Below are positions 24,144-31,863 of a DNA stretch of 37,903 bases, piece after piece. The position numbers and the translations under genes are program-made. The stretch spans positions 1 through 37,903 of the forward strand of contig JAGIAZ010000026.1 in NCBI GenBank assembly GCA_017744605.1. The letters are read 5' to 3'. Source of the DNA: Sphingobium sp. GTDB lineage: Bacteria; Pseudomonadota; Alphaproteobacteria; Sphingomonadales; Sphingomonadaceae. The notes beneath the pieces were generated by a model, which saw nothing but the letters and a program-made list of their open reading frames with translations, did no database searches and was not told the origin of the DNA. Each line of letters opens with the position of its first letter. The first letter of the stretch is position 1.

Positions 24144-24160
24144 CCCCCAGTGGATGGGGG
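24144..24160 (-). promoter_or_regulatory. Hairpin covering the luxI ribosome site
   Basis: Arms CCCCCA and TGGGGG around a five-base loop, perfectly paired, end 8 bases before the luxI ATG. The arm nearer the start codon contains the only G-rich ribosome site. It could limit luxI translation or serve as a protein operator. Confidence 0.5.
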
Positions 24161-24190
24161 AAACTCCGTCAGAATGACCCGACCGGGCCA

Positions 24191-24206
24191 CCCGCTGATC
24201 AGGGGG
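24191..24206. promoter_or_regulatory. Candidate lux-box-like palindrome
   Basis: A 16-base dyad CCCnCTGATCAGnGGG (7 of 8 pairs) lies between luxR and luxI, 56 bases before the luxI start. LuxR-type proteins bind palindromes of 18-22 bp centred near -42. The position fits, but the sequence is not a classical lux box. It overlaps the region just after the luxR stop. Confidence 0.35.
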
Positions 24207-24209
24207 TTG

Positions 24210-24968
24210 TCAGCGCCCGAAAATCTCCATGAAGCTGATCTGGCCATCGAACAGGGCCCTGGCGATCAAGAGGGGGCGCTGCGCATTCCCATAAGCCTTG
24301 CGCACATTCTCGACATGCTCATGCGCGGTCGACGCGGAAATGCCGAGCAGCGTGCCAATCTCCGGATCGGCCTTGCCGCGGCCGATCAGGACCAAGGCAT
24401 CGCGTTGCCGCTCGGACAGGATTGGCAGTTCGTCCGCAATTCTGGGCACGGGTACCCGCGTCCGCATGATCCGCCGCGCGGCCTCGAAGGCATAGGTGCC
24501 GATCAGGTTGGCGAACGGCAGACCATTGCGGGCGAGGTTCTCGAGCGAGGTCGCGCCGAACGAGCAGGTGCCCCGATATTCCCCTGGCACATGGACCGGT
24601 ACGGTGTAACCCTCGCACAGACCATAAGGTCGCGCCGCCTTAAGAATTTGCGCTTGACGTTCGGTCATTTTCACCATGGCCGGCACGTCCGACCACAAGA
24701 ATCCCATGGCCGTGCGCGTGCTGGCAAGATGGACCGGGTCCTGCACGAAGTGACGCTCGCCCAGCGACTGCTCGATCCAGCCGGGATGATAGTTGGTGAC
24801 CCGGATTGCGTTTTCCGGCGGGCCGGTGAGATCGACATGATGACCCATTGCGAACTGTTCGAACCCCAGCTCGATCGCGCAGCGCTCAAGATGAGCATGG
24901 AGCCCGCTTTCATTTTGAACCTCAAGAAAGCCGGCAATCATCTGTTTGAAGTCGAAGCTTTCGATCAT
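24210..24968 (-). CDS. luxR: LuxR-family quorum-sensing regulator
   Basis: This 252-residue protein has an autoinducer-binding domain (about 10-165, with the WIEQSLGERHFVQDPVHL and GYTVPVH segments) and a C-terminal LuxR-type HTH (about 185-245: LSERQRDALVLIGRGKADPE, LLGISASTAHEHVENVRKAYG). On binding the AHL made by LuxI it should activate or repress the operon. I chose the ATG at 24968 because GGGAG precedes it. The in-frame ATG 24 codons upstream would add an unconserved Ser/Ala stretch. luxI follows after about 75 bases holding two dyads. Confidence 0.92.
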   Translation of the reverse strand: MIESFDFKQMIAGFLEVQNESGLHAHLERCAIELGFEQFAMGHHVDLTGPPENAIRVTNYHPGWIEQSLGERHFVQDPVHLASTRTAMGFLWSDVPAMVKMTERQAQILKAARPYGLCEGYTVPVHVPGEYRGTCSFGATSLENLARNGLPFANLIGTYAFEAARRIMRTRVPVPRIADELPILSERQRDALVLIGRGKADPEIGTLLGISASTAHEHVENVRKAYGNAQRPLLIARALFDGQISFMEIFGR

Positions 24969-25131
24969 GGTCTCACTCCCTGTTGAGAGGAGAGAGCTTG
25001 CCGTCGCCGCAGCGATTTTCTTGCAGGATCGTGCGATCAACTACCCCGGTTACCGCCGCGTCCACCGGATAGATCGCCTATCTCCGCCTCCCAAACGCAT
25101 GATCATGGCCGGACGGACGGCCTTGCGCGGC

Positions 25132-26379
25132 CTAGAGTTTGAGCGCGCGCTCCTTTTCTTCATGTTCGAACGCGCTTGCCATTCGCCTGATCTCGCTCGC
25201 CCGGGCACCAACATCCTTTGCCACATCCTGCCAGGTGCGCGTGGCGAGCGCGACGTCTTTGATGATCGCACGAGCCGCTGGCAGGCCAAGCGCGAAATAT
25301 TCCGCAGCCGCTTCCAGCACGTCGATCGAGCAGGTGGCTTCGTCGAGGTCGATCCGCGTCGTCAAGACGCGTGCCTTCAGATCCACTGGTACCGGATTGA
25401 GATCATAGGCCGGCGACAGCGTCCATCCATTGCCGCCTAGCCAGAGAAAACCATGGTTCCGCAAATGGTCGTCAACGTTGGAAATGAGAACGTTGAAGGC
25501 GATGCGCCTGTAGAGCTCGTGCGTATCGGCCTTTGCCTGCGCACCATGCCGGGCGAGGGCATCGGCTATGTCGGGATAGCTGCCAGGCTCCCCATCTTTG
25601 GCCTGTATCATCGCCATGGCCGACAGGAACGGGATGCGGCGACCATCTCGACGGTCAAAGCGCCTGGAGAGAAGGACGGCCTTTCCCGCAACGTCGACCA
25701 ACTTATGATCGGGGGTAGCAATGCCCGCACGCGCGGCAAGGCGCAGGGCAATCTCCTCCCAGGTCTCTATGCTATAGTCGTCGGTTTCCTTGGGGAATTT
25801 GGCAATGGCGAGGCGACCTTGGACGTCGACGACCGACGCCTTGGGACGCGCGCCTCCCAGCGATGAACCCGGCGCGAAGATCATCTGCAGATCCTCGTCC
25901 GTCTCCTCTTCGCGCAGAATGCGTTCCGTCACCTGAAGGAGCCGCCCGAGTTCGATCAGAGCCGGCACGCCCGTCCGGGCAGGGGCCTCAAACTCGGCCG
26001 CGCCCTCCCGCCGAAAACGCAAGGCGCCGAGCCTTGTCTCATCCGACACGCCCAGCAGATAGTCGCTTTCCATGAGGGTCCGGACCCCGCGACCCTCCTT
26101 CTCGGCCTGACGCCGTTCGGAACGCTGCATCAGCCGCCGGCCCCAGGTGTCCGGCGCGGAATCGCCGAGCGATCCAAAGATCGACAATCCTTGCGGCGGC
26201 GGGTGCGCGCCCCTGGTCAGAGCGAGTGCCGGCTCAAGTGCAAACCGGTCCTGATCGGCCAGCCACTCGGGGCTATATTCGAAGAGAATGATTTCGTTGC
26301 CACGCGCCACATTCAGGCGCGCGAACCCCACAGGCCGCGTGTCGCCCGCGAGATCGATGTGGACCTCGATGTCAGGCAT
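25132..26379 (-). CDS. hipA: HipA-family toxin kinase
   Basis: This 415-residue Ser/Thr kinase is of the HipA family. It shows the Gly-rich loop GSSLGGARPKA (171-181) with adjacent Lys195, the catalytic loop NVDDHLRNHGF (301-311, Asp304) and the metal-binding SPAYDLNP (322-329). HipA of E. coli phosphorylates glutamyl-tRNA synthetase and causes growth arrest; the target here is unknown. It starts at 26379, overlapping the antitoxin stop by 8 bases, and is translated after it. All kinase residues are intact, so it is probably active. It lies between the quorum-sensing operon and the mobile-element genes. Confidence 0.92.
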   Translation of the reverse strand: MPDIEVHIDLAGDTRPVGFARLNVARGNEIILFEYSPEWLADQDRFALEPALALTRGAHPPPQGLSIFGSLGDSAPDTWGRRLMQRSERRQAEKEGRGVRTLMESDYLLGVSDETRLGALRFRREGAAEFEAPARTGVPALIELGRLLQVTERILREEETDEDLQMIFAPGSSLGGARPKASVVDVQGRLAIAKFPKETDDYSIETWEEIALRLAARAGIATPDHKLVDVAGKAVLLSRRFDRRDGRRIPFLSAMAMIQAKDGEPGSYPDIADALARHGAQAKADTHELYRRIAFNVLISNVDDHLRNHGFLWLGGNGWTLSPAYDLNPVPVDLKARVLTTRIDLDEATCSIDVLEAAAEYFALGLPAARAIIKDVALATRTWQDVAKDVGARASEIRRMASAFEHEEKERALKL

Positions 26380-26704
26380 TGCGATTTGAAGGCGATCGCT
26401 GGATGCGGGTGCGCTTGCCAAGCTCCGCACTGGAAAGGGCTTGTCCCACACTATCGCGGCCTATGTCCGCCAGTTCCGCCAAGCCGTCCAGCAAACCAAG
26501 TGCCTGGAGGACGGCCGCATAGATACCAATGCTGACACTGGTGTCGCCAGCCTCGACGCGCTGGAGCGTGGGCCGCGACGTGAACGCGCGCTCGGCAACG
26601 ATCGCCATCGGCAAACGGCGGCGCCGGCGCGCGTCATGGAGGTCGGCACCAAGCTTGCGCAATGCGCGGCGGACAGCGGCAGAAGGATGATGTGGCGTCG
26701 GCAT
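26372..26704 (-). CDS. hipB: HipB-like antitoxin/repressor
   Basis: This 110-residue protein has an HTH of the Xre type (about 17-72: LGADLHDARRRRRLPMAIVA, then RPTLQRVEAGDTSVSIGIY). Its C-terminal tail is basic. HipB proteins neutralise HipA and repress the operon by binding short inverted repeats. The gene directly precedes hipA, overlapping it by 8 bases, and its promoter region holds repeats of TTACAAA in both directions. It is the antitoxin by position and fold. Confidence 0.88.
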   Translation of the reverse strand: MPTPHHPSAAVRRALRKLGADLHDARRRRRLPMAIVAERAFTSRPTLQRVEAGDTSVSIGIYAAVLQALGLLDGLAELADIGRDSVGQALSSAELGKRTRIQRSPSNRNA

Positions 26705-26771
26705 TTGTAATCTTCAATTTACGATAACCGCGCTTTATGTAGCAGGAAGTTTACAAATATCAACTTACAAA
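26704..26771. promoter_or_regulatory. Operator-like repeats in the hipBA promoter
   Basis: TTTGTAA at 26704-26710 is inverted against TTACAAA at 26751-26757 and 26765-26771. The last two are 14 bases apart. The first touches the hipB start codon. The stretch is much more AT-rich than its surroundings. This pattern fits autorepression by HipB or HipBA. Confidence 0.5.
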
Positions 26772-26902
26772 CCTTTGAGCCTTTTGCGCGTGGGAGAGTC
26801 TGGTTAGTACATGCGGTGCGGTGGTTTCATCGCCTGGATGAAAAGCTTGATGGGACCATGTAGGCGATATGCGCGGCGGAGGTGAGAAGGGCGAGGGCGG
26901 AT

Positions 26903-27115
26903 ATGGCCGTGCTTGATGAAGTCGAGAAGCTCATCACGAGATTGGCGCCCGATGCCATCTGCGATGACTGCATAACCGAAAAGCTGAACCTATCCGTCCG
27001 CCAACACGCAAATCACAAAACCCGGGAGCTTGCCGGCACTCATGGGTTCACGCGCGCGAAGGACGAATGCAGCATCTGCGGTTCGACCAAACTCGTCATT
27101 CGCCATAAGCGCTAA
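26903..27115 (+). CDS. Small zinc-ribbon-like hypothetical protein
   Basis: This 70-residue protein has two CxxC pairs, Cys20/Cys23 and Cys56/Cys59, that could bind one zinc. A basic middle (SVRQHANHKTREL) follows a short helical N-terminus. I do not recognise a named family. It stands alone between hipBA (opposite strand) and the ardC leader, and could belong to the mobile element. The ATG at 26903 has a purine-rich GAGGGCGG before it. A longer frame from 26882 is possible. Confidence 0.7.
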   Translation: MAVLDEVEKLITRLAPDAICDDCITEKLNLSVRQHANHKTRELAGTHGFTRAKDECSICGSTKLVIRHKR

Positions 27116-27157
27116 CGAACGAATTTCTCAGCATCTGGACAACTGAAGGTCTGCGCC

Positions 27158-27470
27158 CCGCCTGACGGCGGACGGGCTCTCACACGTTCCGCGCCAAGCC
27201 CCTCGCGGGTCTCGGCCCTACGGGTGTCGATCCCTGGCGGAACGCGACGTCAGGCCGTCGCGTGGCAGACGCCGCTGACGCGGCGACGTTGAAACTGGGC
27301 CTCCCGTCAAAGCGGGTAGGCGTCGCTCCCGTCTGACCCCGTCGCGACCCGCGGCAACCGGCGCTGCGCTTGCCGGTGCTCCACTTCGTTACGCCCGCCT
27401 GGGCGGTGCCACGGGACGCTCGTCCGGGGTCCTGTGGTCGCTCTCGCCGCCCACCCCGCTTCGCCGGGGT
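27158..27470. repeat. GC-rich array of stem-loops upstream of ardC
   Basis: Six or more short hairpins lie in about 310 non-coding bases. Arms CCGCC/GGCGG at 27158-27171; ACGCGACG/CGTCGCGT at 27242-27263 (8 bp, perfect); CGCCGC/GCGGCG at 27270-27285; CCTCCCG/CGGGAGG with one bulge at 27301-27321; ACCGGC/GCCGGT at 27357-27377; ACCCCG/CGGGGT at 27453-27470. This clustering is unusual even for GC-rich DNA. It may be a structured leader RNA or a single-strand promoter active on entering DNA. Confidence 0.6.
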
Positions 27471-27504
27471 CCAGTTGCGAGGGTGGCAGAGTAGGAGGAC
27501 AGCA

Positions 27505-28479
27505 ATGCGCCGAGCCACCGACCGACAGCAGCCCGCAGAGGGCCGAACCAATCTCTACGATAGCGTCACCGTCGCGATCATCGCCGAGCTTGAGGCAGGG
27601 CGCTTTCCATGGGTGCAGCCTTGGGGAACGCTCGGGCCCGGCAGCCAAGCGGGACTTGGCCTTCCCTATAATGCGCTCACCGGCCGCAATTATTCAGGGA
27701 TCAACATCCTGATCCTCTGGGGCGCGCTCTTCGAAAGCGGCTATGCTTCGCAAGGCTGGCTCACCTTCCGGCAGGCGCTCAATGCAGGCGGCCATATCCG
27801 CAAGGGCGAGCGCGGCGTCACCGTCGTCTATGCCGACCGGTTCGTTCCCGAGGACGAGAAGACCCGCGCTTGGGAAGAGGGCGGCGAGGCCAAGTCGATT
27901 CCCTTCCTCAAGCGCTTCACCGTCTTCAACGTCGCGCAGTGCGAAGGCCTGCTGATTGATCTCCCCGAGAGCCAGCCGCCGCTCCCCGAGCGCGAACTCG
28001 TTCCGTTGGCCGAACGGCTGATCGCAGCGAGCGGAGTCGACTTCCGGATCGGTGGCCAGAAGGCCTTTTACGCCCCCGAACCCGACCTCGTGCAGGTCCC
28101 GCCGCAGCGCGCCTTCTTCGATCAGATCAATTACTATCGCACCTGCCTGCACGAGCTGACCCATGCGACCGGTCACATGAAGCGGCTCAATCGCAAGATC
28201 CTCAATCCCTTCGGCAGCAAGGATTATGCCCGCGAGGAGCTGGTTGCCGAAATGGGATCGGCCTTCCTCTGCGCCACGCTCGGGATCGTGCCGACCGTCC
28301 GCCACGCCGACTATCTTGGCTGCTGGCTCGAGGTGTTGCGCGAAGACTTGAGCGAGACACGCGGCTCGCGAGGGCGCGCCATCGTCCGCGCCGCCAGTCA
28401 GGCCAGCAAGGCCGCCGACTGGCTGCTGGAGCGCCTCAGCGCCGCCGCGACCGAGCCATCCCAAATTCCGGCCCAATGA
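27505..28479 (+). CDS. ardC: ArdC-type antirestriction protein
   Basis: This 324-residue protein has an N-terminal ssDNA-binding ArdC domain (about 10-130, LYDSVTVAIIAELEAGRFPWVQPW and PYNALTGRNYSGINILILW) and a C-terminal metallopeptidase-like domain with zinc motif HELTH (about 216-220, followed by EELVAEMGSAFLC). ArdC proteins of conjugative plasmids protect incoming single-stranded DNA from restriction and endonucleases. I chose the ATG at 27505, preceded by TAGGAGGAC. The in-frame sequence upstream is the hairpin leader, not protein. It lies at one end of the mobilisation genes and is followed by the ParB-like gene. Confidence 0.93.
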   Translation: MRRATDRQQPAEGRTNLYDSVTVAIIAELEAGRFPWVQPWGTLGPGSQAGLGLPYNALTGRNYSGINILILWGALFESGYASQGWLTFRQALNAGGHIRKGERGVTVVYADRFVPEDEKTRAWEEGGEAKSIPFLKRFTVFNVAQCEGLLIDLPESQPPLPERELVPLAERLIAASGVDFRIGGQKAFYAPEPDLVQVPPQRAFFDQINYYRTCLHELTHATGHMKRLNRKILNPFGSKDYAREELVAEMGSAFLCATLGIVPTVRHADYLGCWLEVLREDLSETRGSRGRAIVRAASQASKAADWLLERLSAAATEPSQIPAQ

Positions 28480-28576
28480 GGCGGATACGCGCGGCGCGTC
28501 TCGCCGCATTCAAAGCCGGGCCATCGGCGCTTTGGAACAACGATGGCCCGGCACACTATTGGAGGAGTGTGACCCC

Positions 28577-30346
28577 ATGAAACTCGATTTTATAAGCCTT
28601 GACAAGCTGGTTGTCGCCAAGACCAATATGCGCCACGGCAAGCAGCCCAACCTGTCCGACATCCTGCCGACCATCCGGGCGCGCGGCGTTCTCCAGTCGC
28701 TGATCGTTCGTCCGCATGGGCAGACCGATCTGTTCGAAGTCGTGGCAGGAAGCAGGCGTTACCGCGCCTCGATGATCGTCGCGGTAGAACGGCGATTGAG
28801 CGGCGACGACGAGCCTGTCCTCTTGCCCTGCGCGATCCTCGATGCGGGCGATGATGCCGCCGCCGTGGAAGCCTCGCTCATCGAGAACCAGGCCCGGCTC
28901 GATCCCGATGAAGTGACGCAGTGGGAAGGGTTCGTCCGCCTCATCAAGGAAGGCCGCAGCCCCGAAGACATCGCCGCAACCTTCGGGCTTCCCGACCTGA
29001 CAGTGCGGCGCATCCTCGCGCTCGGCAACCTCTTGCCCCGCATCCGCAACCTCTATCGCAAGGGCGATATTGACGGGGCCAGCATCCGCCACCTGACCCT
29101 CGCGAGCAAGAGCCAGCAGCGCGACTGGCTCGCCTTGGTCGACGATCCGCAGGTGCGCGCGCCGACCGGGCAATCCTTGCGCAACTGGCTGTTTGGCGGC
29201 GCATCGATCTCGGTCAAACAGGCGCTGTTCGACACGGCAAGCTATGAAGGCGTGATCGTCGCCGACCTGTTCGGCGAAGGCGGCTATTTCGGGGATAAGG
29301 ACGCTTTCTGGGCCGCCCAGAATGCCGCCATCGCCGAGCGCCGCGATGCCTATCTGGTCGAAGGCTGGCGCGAGGTCGTCATCCTCGAACCGGGCGAGGT
29401 CTTCCACGGCTGGCAGCATGCCAAAGCGCCCAAGCGCAAGGGCGGACGTGTCTATATCGCGACCCGCTCCAATGGAGAGGTCACGTTCCACGAAGGCTAT
29501 GTGACCGAGAAGGAGGCCCGCGCGCTGGCCAAGGGCGAGAGCATCGAGGCGGGCGTCAAGCCGGTCCGCCTCGAACTCTCCAGCCCCATGACGACCTATG
29601 TGGACCTGCATCGCCACGCAGCGGCACGGGCCGCGTTGCTTGCCGCGCCGGGGCTTGCCCTGCGCCTCATGGTCGCGCATCTCATACACGGCTCACCCCT
29701 CTGGTCGGTGCGGGTCGAGCCGCAGACGGCCCGTCATGACGCCACCGCCGAGAGCCTCGAAACCAGCCCTGCCGAAACCCTGTTCGACACAAGGCGGCGG
29801 GCCGCTTTGGCGCTGCTGGGCCTGTCGCCGGAAGAACGGACTTTGGTCGGCGGCGCAGGGACCTTCGCTGGCTTGGCGACGCGCCTCATCAGCCTCGACG
29901 ACGAGGCGGTGATGGGGCTGGTCGCCCTCTGCATGGGCGAGACGCTCAGCGCCGGCAGCGAAGCGATCGAACTCATCGGCCTCAATCTCAAGGTCGATAT
30001 GGCCGATTGGTGGGAGGGCGACAACGCCTTGTTCGATCTCATCCGCGACCGGCAACTGCTCGGCGAACTGGTCGGCGAGGTCGCCGGTGCAAGTGTTGCG
30101 CAGGCCAATGCGGGCGAAAAGACCAAGGTCTTGAAGCAGATCATCCGCGATCATCTCGACGGCGCGGAAGGCCGCACGCGAACCGAGCGTTGGGTGCCGC
30201 GCTGGATGCACTTTCCGCCCGCAGCCTATACCGACCGGGGCGGCGTCGCGACGGTCTATGCGCACCGCCGCGCGACTAAGATCGAAGCGGTCGCCGAACA
30301 AGAGCCGTCCTTGGAGGAAGAGGCCGAGGATCGGCTGGCGGCCTGA
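28577..30346 (+). CDS. ParB/RepB-family DNA-binding protein
   Basis: This 589-residue protein has a ParB N-terminal domain (about 1-100, with LDKLVVAKTNMRHG, GVLQSLIVRP and VVAGSRRYRA, the CTP-binding-type motif). The HTH part follows (about 105-190, with LIENQARLDPDEVTQWEGF and DIAATFGLPDLTVRRILAL). A long C-terminal region (200-589) is unlike chromosomal ParB. Large ParB-like proteins of this kind are common on sphingomonad plasmids and conjugative elements. No parA is next to it, so a partition role is uncertain; transcription or replication control is possible. The ATG at 28577 follows GGAGGAGTG. A 12-bp terminator hairpin follows the gene. Confidence 0.85.
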   Translation: MKLDFISLDKLVVAKTNMRHGKQPNLSDILPTIRARGVLQSLIVRPHGQTDLFEVVAGSRRYRASMIVAVERRLSGDDEPVLLPCAILDAGDDAAAVEASLIENQARLDPDEVTQWEGFVRLIKEGRSPEDIAATFGLPDLTVRRILALGNLLPRIRNLYRKGDIDGASIRHLTLASKSQQRDWLALVDDPQVRAPTGQSLRNWLFGGASISVKQALFDTASYEGVIVADLFGEGGYFGDKDAFWAAQNAAIAERRDAYLVEGWREVVILEPGEVFHGWQHAKAPKRKGGRVYIATRSNGEVTFHEGYVTEKEARALAKGESIEAGVKPVRLELSSPMTTYVDLHRHAAARAALLAAPGLALRLMVAHLIHGSPLWSVRVEPQTARHDATAESLETSPAETLFDTRRRAALALLGLSPEERTLVGGAGTFAGLATRLISLDDEAVMGLVALCMGETLSAGSEAIELIGLNLKVDMADWWEGDNALFDLIRDRQLLGELVGEVAGASVAQANAGEKTKVLKQIIRDHLDGAEGRTRTERWVPRWMHFPPAAYTDRGGVATVYAHRRATKIEAVAEQEPSLEEEAEDRLAA

Positions 30347-30352
30347 CGGAAG

Positions 30353-30384
30353 GGAAGGGCGCTCGGACAGGAGCGCCCTTCCTT
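30353..30384 (+). terminator. Terminator hairpin after the ParB-like gene
   Basis: Perfect 12-bp stem (GGAAGGGCGCTC against GAGCGCCCTTCC) with a six-base loop, followed by TT and then GC-rich DNA, beginning 7 bases after the stop codon. Confidence 0.75.
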
Positions 30385-30657
30385 GACGGCTCGCTCGCGC
30401 CGGGTGATCCGCAAGGGACCTCCCGGCGCTACGCCTTGCCGTTCAAACCCAAGTGGGCATTCTTTCAGCAAGTGCCAATTCTGGCAGACCAGTGGCGGCC
30501 GCCTCAAGGATCGGCGGTCCCCCCAATTTTGCCGGCGATGCCGACAAAATCGGCTCCCCCGCCGCCCGCTGCGCGGTCGCCTGTCGGCGTTCCTTGACCC
30601 GGCCGCACCGGCCCGCCGCCCGCCTCGCGTCCTTCAAACAGACGAGAGGAACAGTCC
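30385..30657. other. Intergenic region with an imperfect hairpin
   Basis: About 270 bases of GC-rich DNA without a gene. A stem at 30526-30550 pairs ATTTTG with CAAAAT and CGGC with GCCG, with one internal mismatch. A ribosome site (AGAGGAAC) at the right end serves the gene at 30658. Confidence 0.45.
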
Positions 30658-30861
30658 ATGGCAAGCCGAGCCCTGAGTTTCCAAGCCGCGATCGACCAGG
30701 CCGAGCGCCGCGCGCGCGACAGCTATTTCGACCAGCATGTGATTGAAGACCACGAGGCGGGATATCTCGCGATCGACGAGGGCGATTATTCGCCGCTCCC
30801 AAGCCAACTCATCGACCGGATCGTCTACACCGTCGGGGGTCAGCTTCTCGACGAACATTGA
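30658..30861 (+). CDS. Small hypothetical protein of the mobile element
   Basis: This 67-residue, acidic, largely helical protein (FQAAIDQAERRARDSYFDQHV, then EGDYSPLPSQLIDRIVYTVGG) is of no known family. AGAGGAAC precedes the ATG. It stands between the ParB-like gene and a strong bidirectional terminator. Its location suggests a plasmid or element accessory protein. Function unknown. Confidence 0.65.
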   Translation: MASRALSFQAAIDQAERRARDSYFDQHVIEDHEAGYLAIDEGDYSPLPSQLIDRIVYTVGGQLLDEH

Positions 30862-30865
30862 TCGT

Positions 30866-30904
30866 CGCAACCCGGCGCGGCCAGAGAGGTCGCGCCGGGT
30901 TGCG
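30866..30904. terminator. Bidirectional terminator hairpin
   Basis: Perfect 14-bp stem (CGCAACCCGGCGCG against its complement) with an 11-base loop sits between convergent genes ending at 30861 (+) and 30910 (-). It can serve both. Confidence 0.8.
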
Positions 30905-30909
30905 ATCCC

Positions 30910-31134
30910 CTATTTTACCGAAAGCATCGCGAGAGCCGGTGCGCCGCCGAGGCGGATCGCCTGCACCAGAAGGTCGCGAAATTCCCGTTCGGTCAGCGTC
31001 TCGACGGTGAGGTCGAGGACGATGGTGGCATATTTTCCCCGTAGCGTCCGGCGCGCTTCGACTATCTCTTCGCCGACCTTGCGCTGCCTGGCTTCAAGGT
31101 CGGCAAGCCGCTCGCGGTCACTCATCTTGGGCAT
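30910..31134 (-). CDS. Small coiled-coil hypothetical protein
   Basis: This 74-residue protein has a coiled-coil-like first half (SDRERLADLEARQRKVGEEI) and a second half with the pattern LTEREFRDLLVQAIRLGG. It resembles small accessory proteins found beside relaxase genes in alphaproteobacterial plasmids, but I cannot assign a family. The ATG at 31134 has GGGAAG before it. A longer frame to 31194 exists. It is transcribed away from the traD-like operon, ending at the terminator at 30866-30904. Confidence 0.65.
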   Translation of the reverse strand: MPKMSDRERLADLEARQRKVGEEIVEARRTLRGKYATIVLDLTVETLTEREFRDLLVQAIRLGGAPALAMLSVK

Positions 31135-31560
31135 GTTCACTTCCCTTTCGGAGGACTGCCCGCCAACCTCATCATCGCGCGTGCGATCGCTCACCGCAAT
31201 CCCGGAAATAGAGCCGAAGGAAGGGCCGCGCCCGTACCCGGTCGAGGCGGCGCAGCGACGAGCAGTCGCTGCAGGAGGAGGGACGCACGCCGAGGCGTTT
31301 TGTAATGCACCGTACGCACGGGTGCTGCGCGCTGAAGAGCGGCGCGAATCTGCGCTTTTTGGGCGTCACGACTTGTCTGCGATGGAGTCACTGGTCGTCA
31401 CGATCCGTCCGCGCGATTGGATGGCGAGACGGGTAAGCCATTGAGCTTGCTTGTCATCTTTCGTCACAGGAAGATGACATGCTAAACACTTGAGATCGTG
31501 AAGTTATTCTGCTAAGAAAGTCGGGCTTCATCACGTGTCTGTGTCGAACGAGGTTCGCAC
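31135..31560. other. Intergenic region upstream of the mobilisation operon, candidate oriT/operator
   Basis: About 425 bases. On the minus strand, two overlapping frames (31172-31391) each encode about 65 residues. Neither has a clear ribosome site or known family, so I leave them open. An AT-richer part (31440-31560) holds a perfect 9-bp inverted repeat (TGTCATCTT, 10 bases, AAGATGACA) at 31452-31479. It lies 81 bases before the ribbon-helix-helix gene of the relaxase operon, a usual place for oriT or an autoregulatory site. Confidence 0.5.
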
Positions 31561-31863
31561 ATGGCACGCATTACGATCCGTCTCGACGATGACCATTATG
31601 AGCGTCTGCTCGATGATGCGCGCGTCCGAGGCATGGCGCCTTCGACCCACATCAGAGAGATTCTCCAGCGATATGAGGGGACCGATCCGGGCGGTTATCA
31701 CGACCGGCTCGATGAGATCCATGCGACGGGGATCCAGACCCTAGCCATTGTTGCAAAGTCGATTGGCTCGCGCACGCCTGAGGTCCTCGAAGAGGGACTC
31801 GCCGAGGCCCGTCGTCTGCTCCGTGAAAGGGGACTGCTCAATCCCGCGCAGGACGGGCAATGA
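31561..31863 (+). CDS. Ribbon-helix-helix relaxosome accessory protein
   Basis: This 100-residue protein begins with an RHH DNA-binding motif (MARITIRLDDDHYERLLDDAR, then GMAPSTHIREIL), a short beta strand followed by two helices. A helical C-terminus (EEGLAEARRLLRERG) follows. RHH proteins of this size at the head of traD-traA operons bind oriT and help the relaxase nick (TraM/TrwA/MobC-like roles) and also regulate the operon. Its stop overlaps the start of the coupling-protein gene by 4 bases. The family is not further resolved. Confidence 0.8.
   Translation: MARITIRLDDDHYERLLDDARVRGMAPSTHIREILQRYEGTDPGGYHDRLDEIHATGIQTLAIVAKSIGSRTPEVLEEGLAEARRLLRERGLLNPAQDGQ

Noticed and set aside
24096..24986. 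296-codon open frame on the plus strand
   Set aside because: Antisense to luxR. No domain and no ribosome site.
28556..29689. 377-codon open frame on the minus strand
   Set aside because: Antisense to the ParB-like gene, which has domain motifs and a ribosome site. This frame has neither.
31172..31391. Two overlapping 65-codon frames on the minus strand
   Set aside because: Both could be read, neither has a ribosome site or known relatives, so I did not call a gene.
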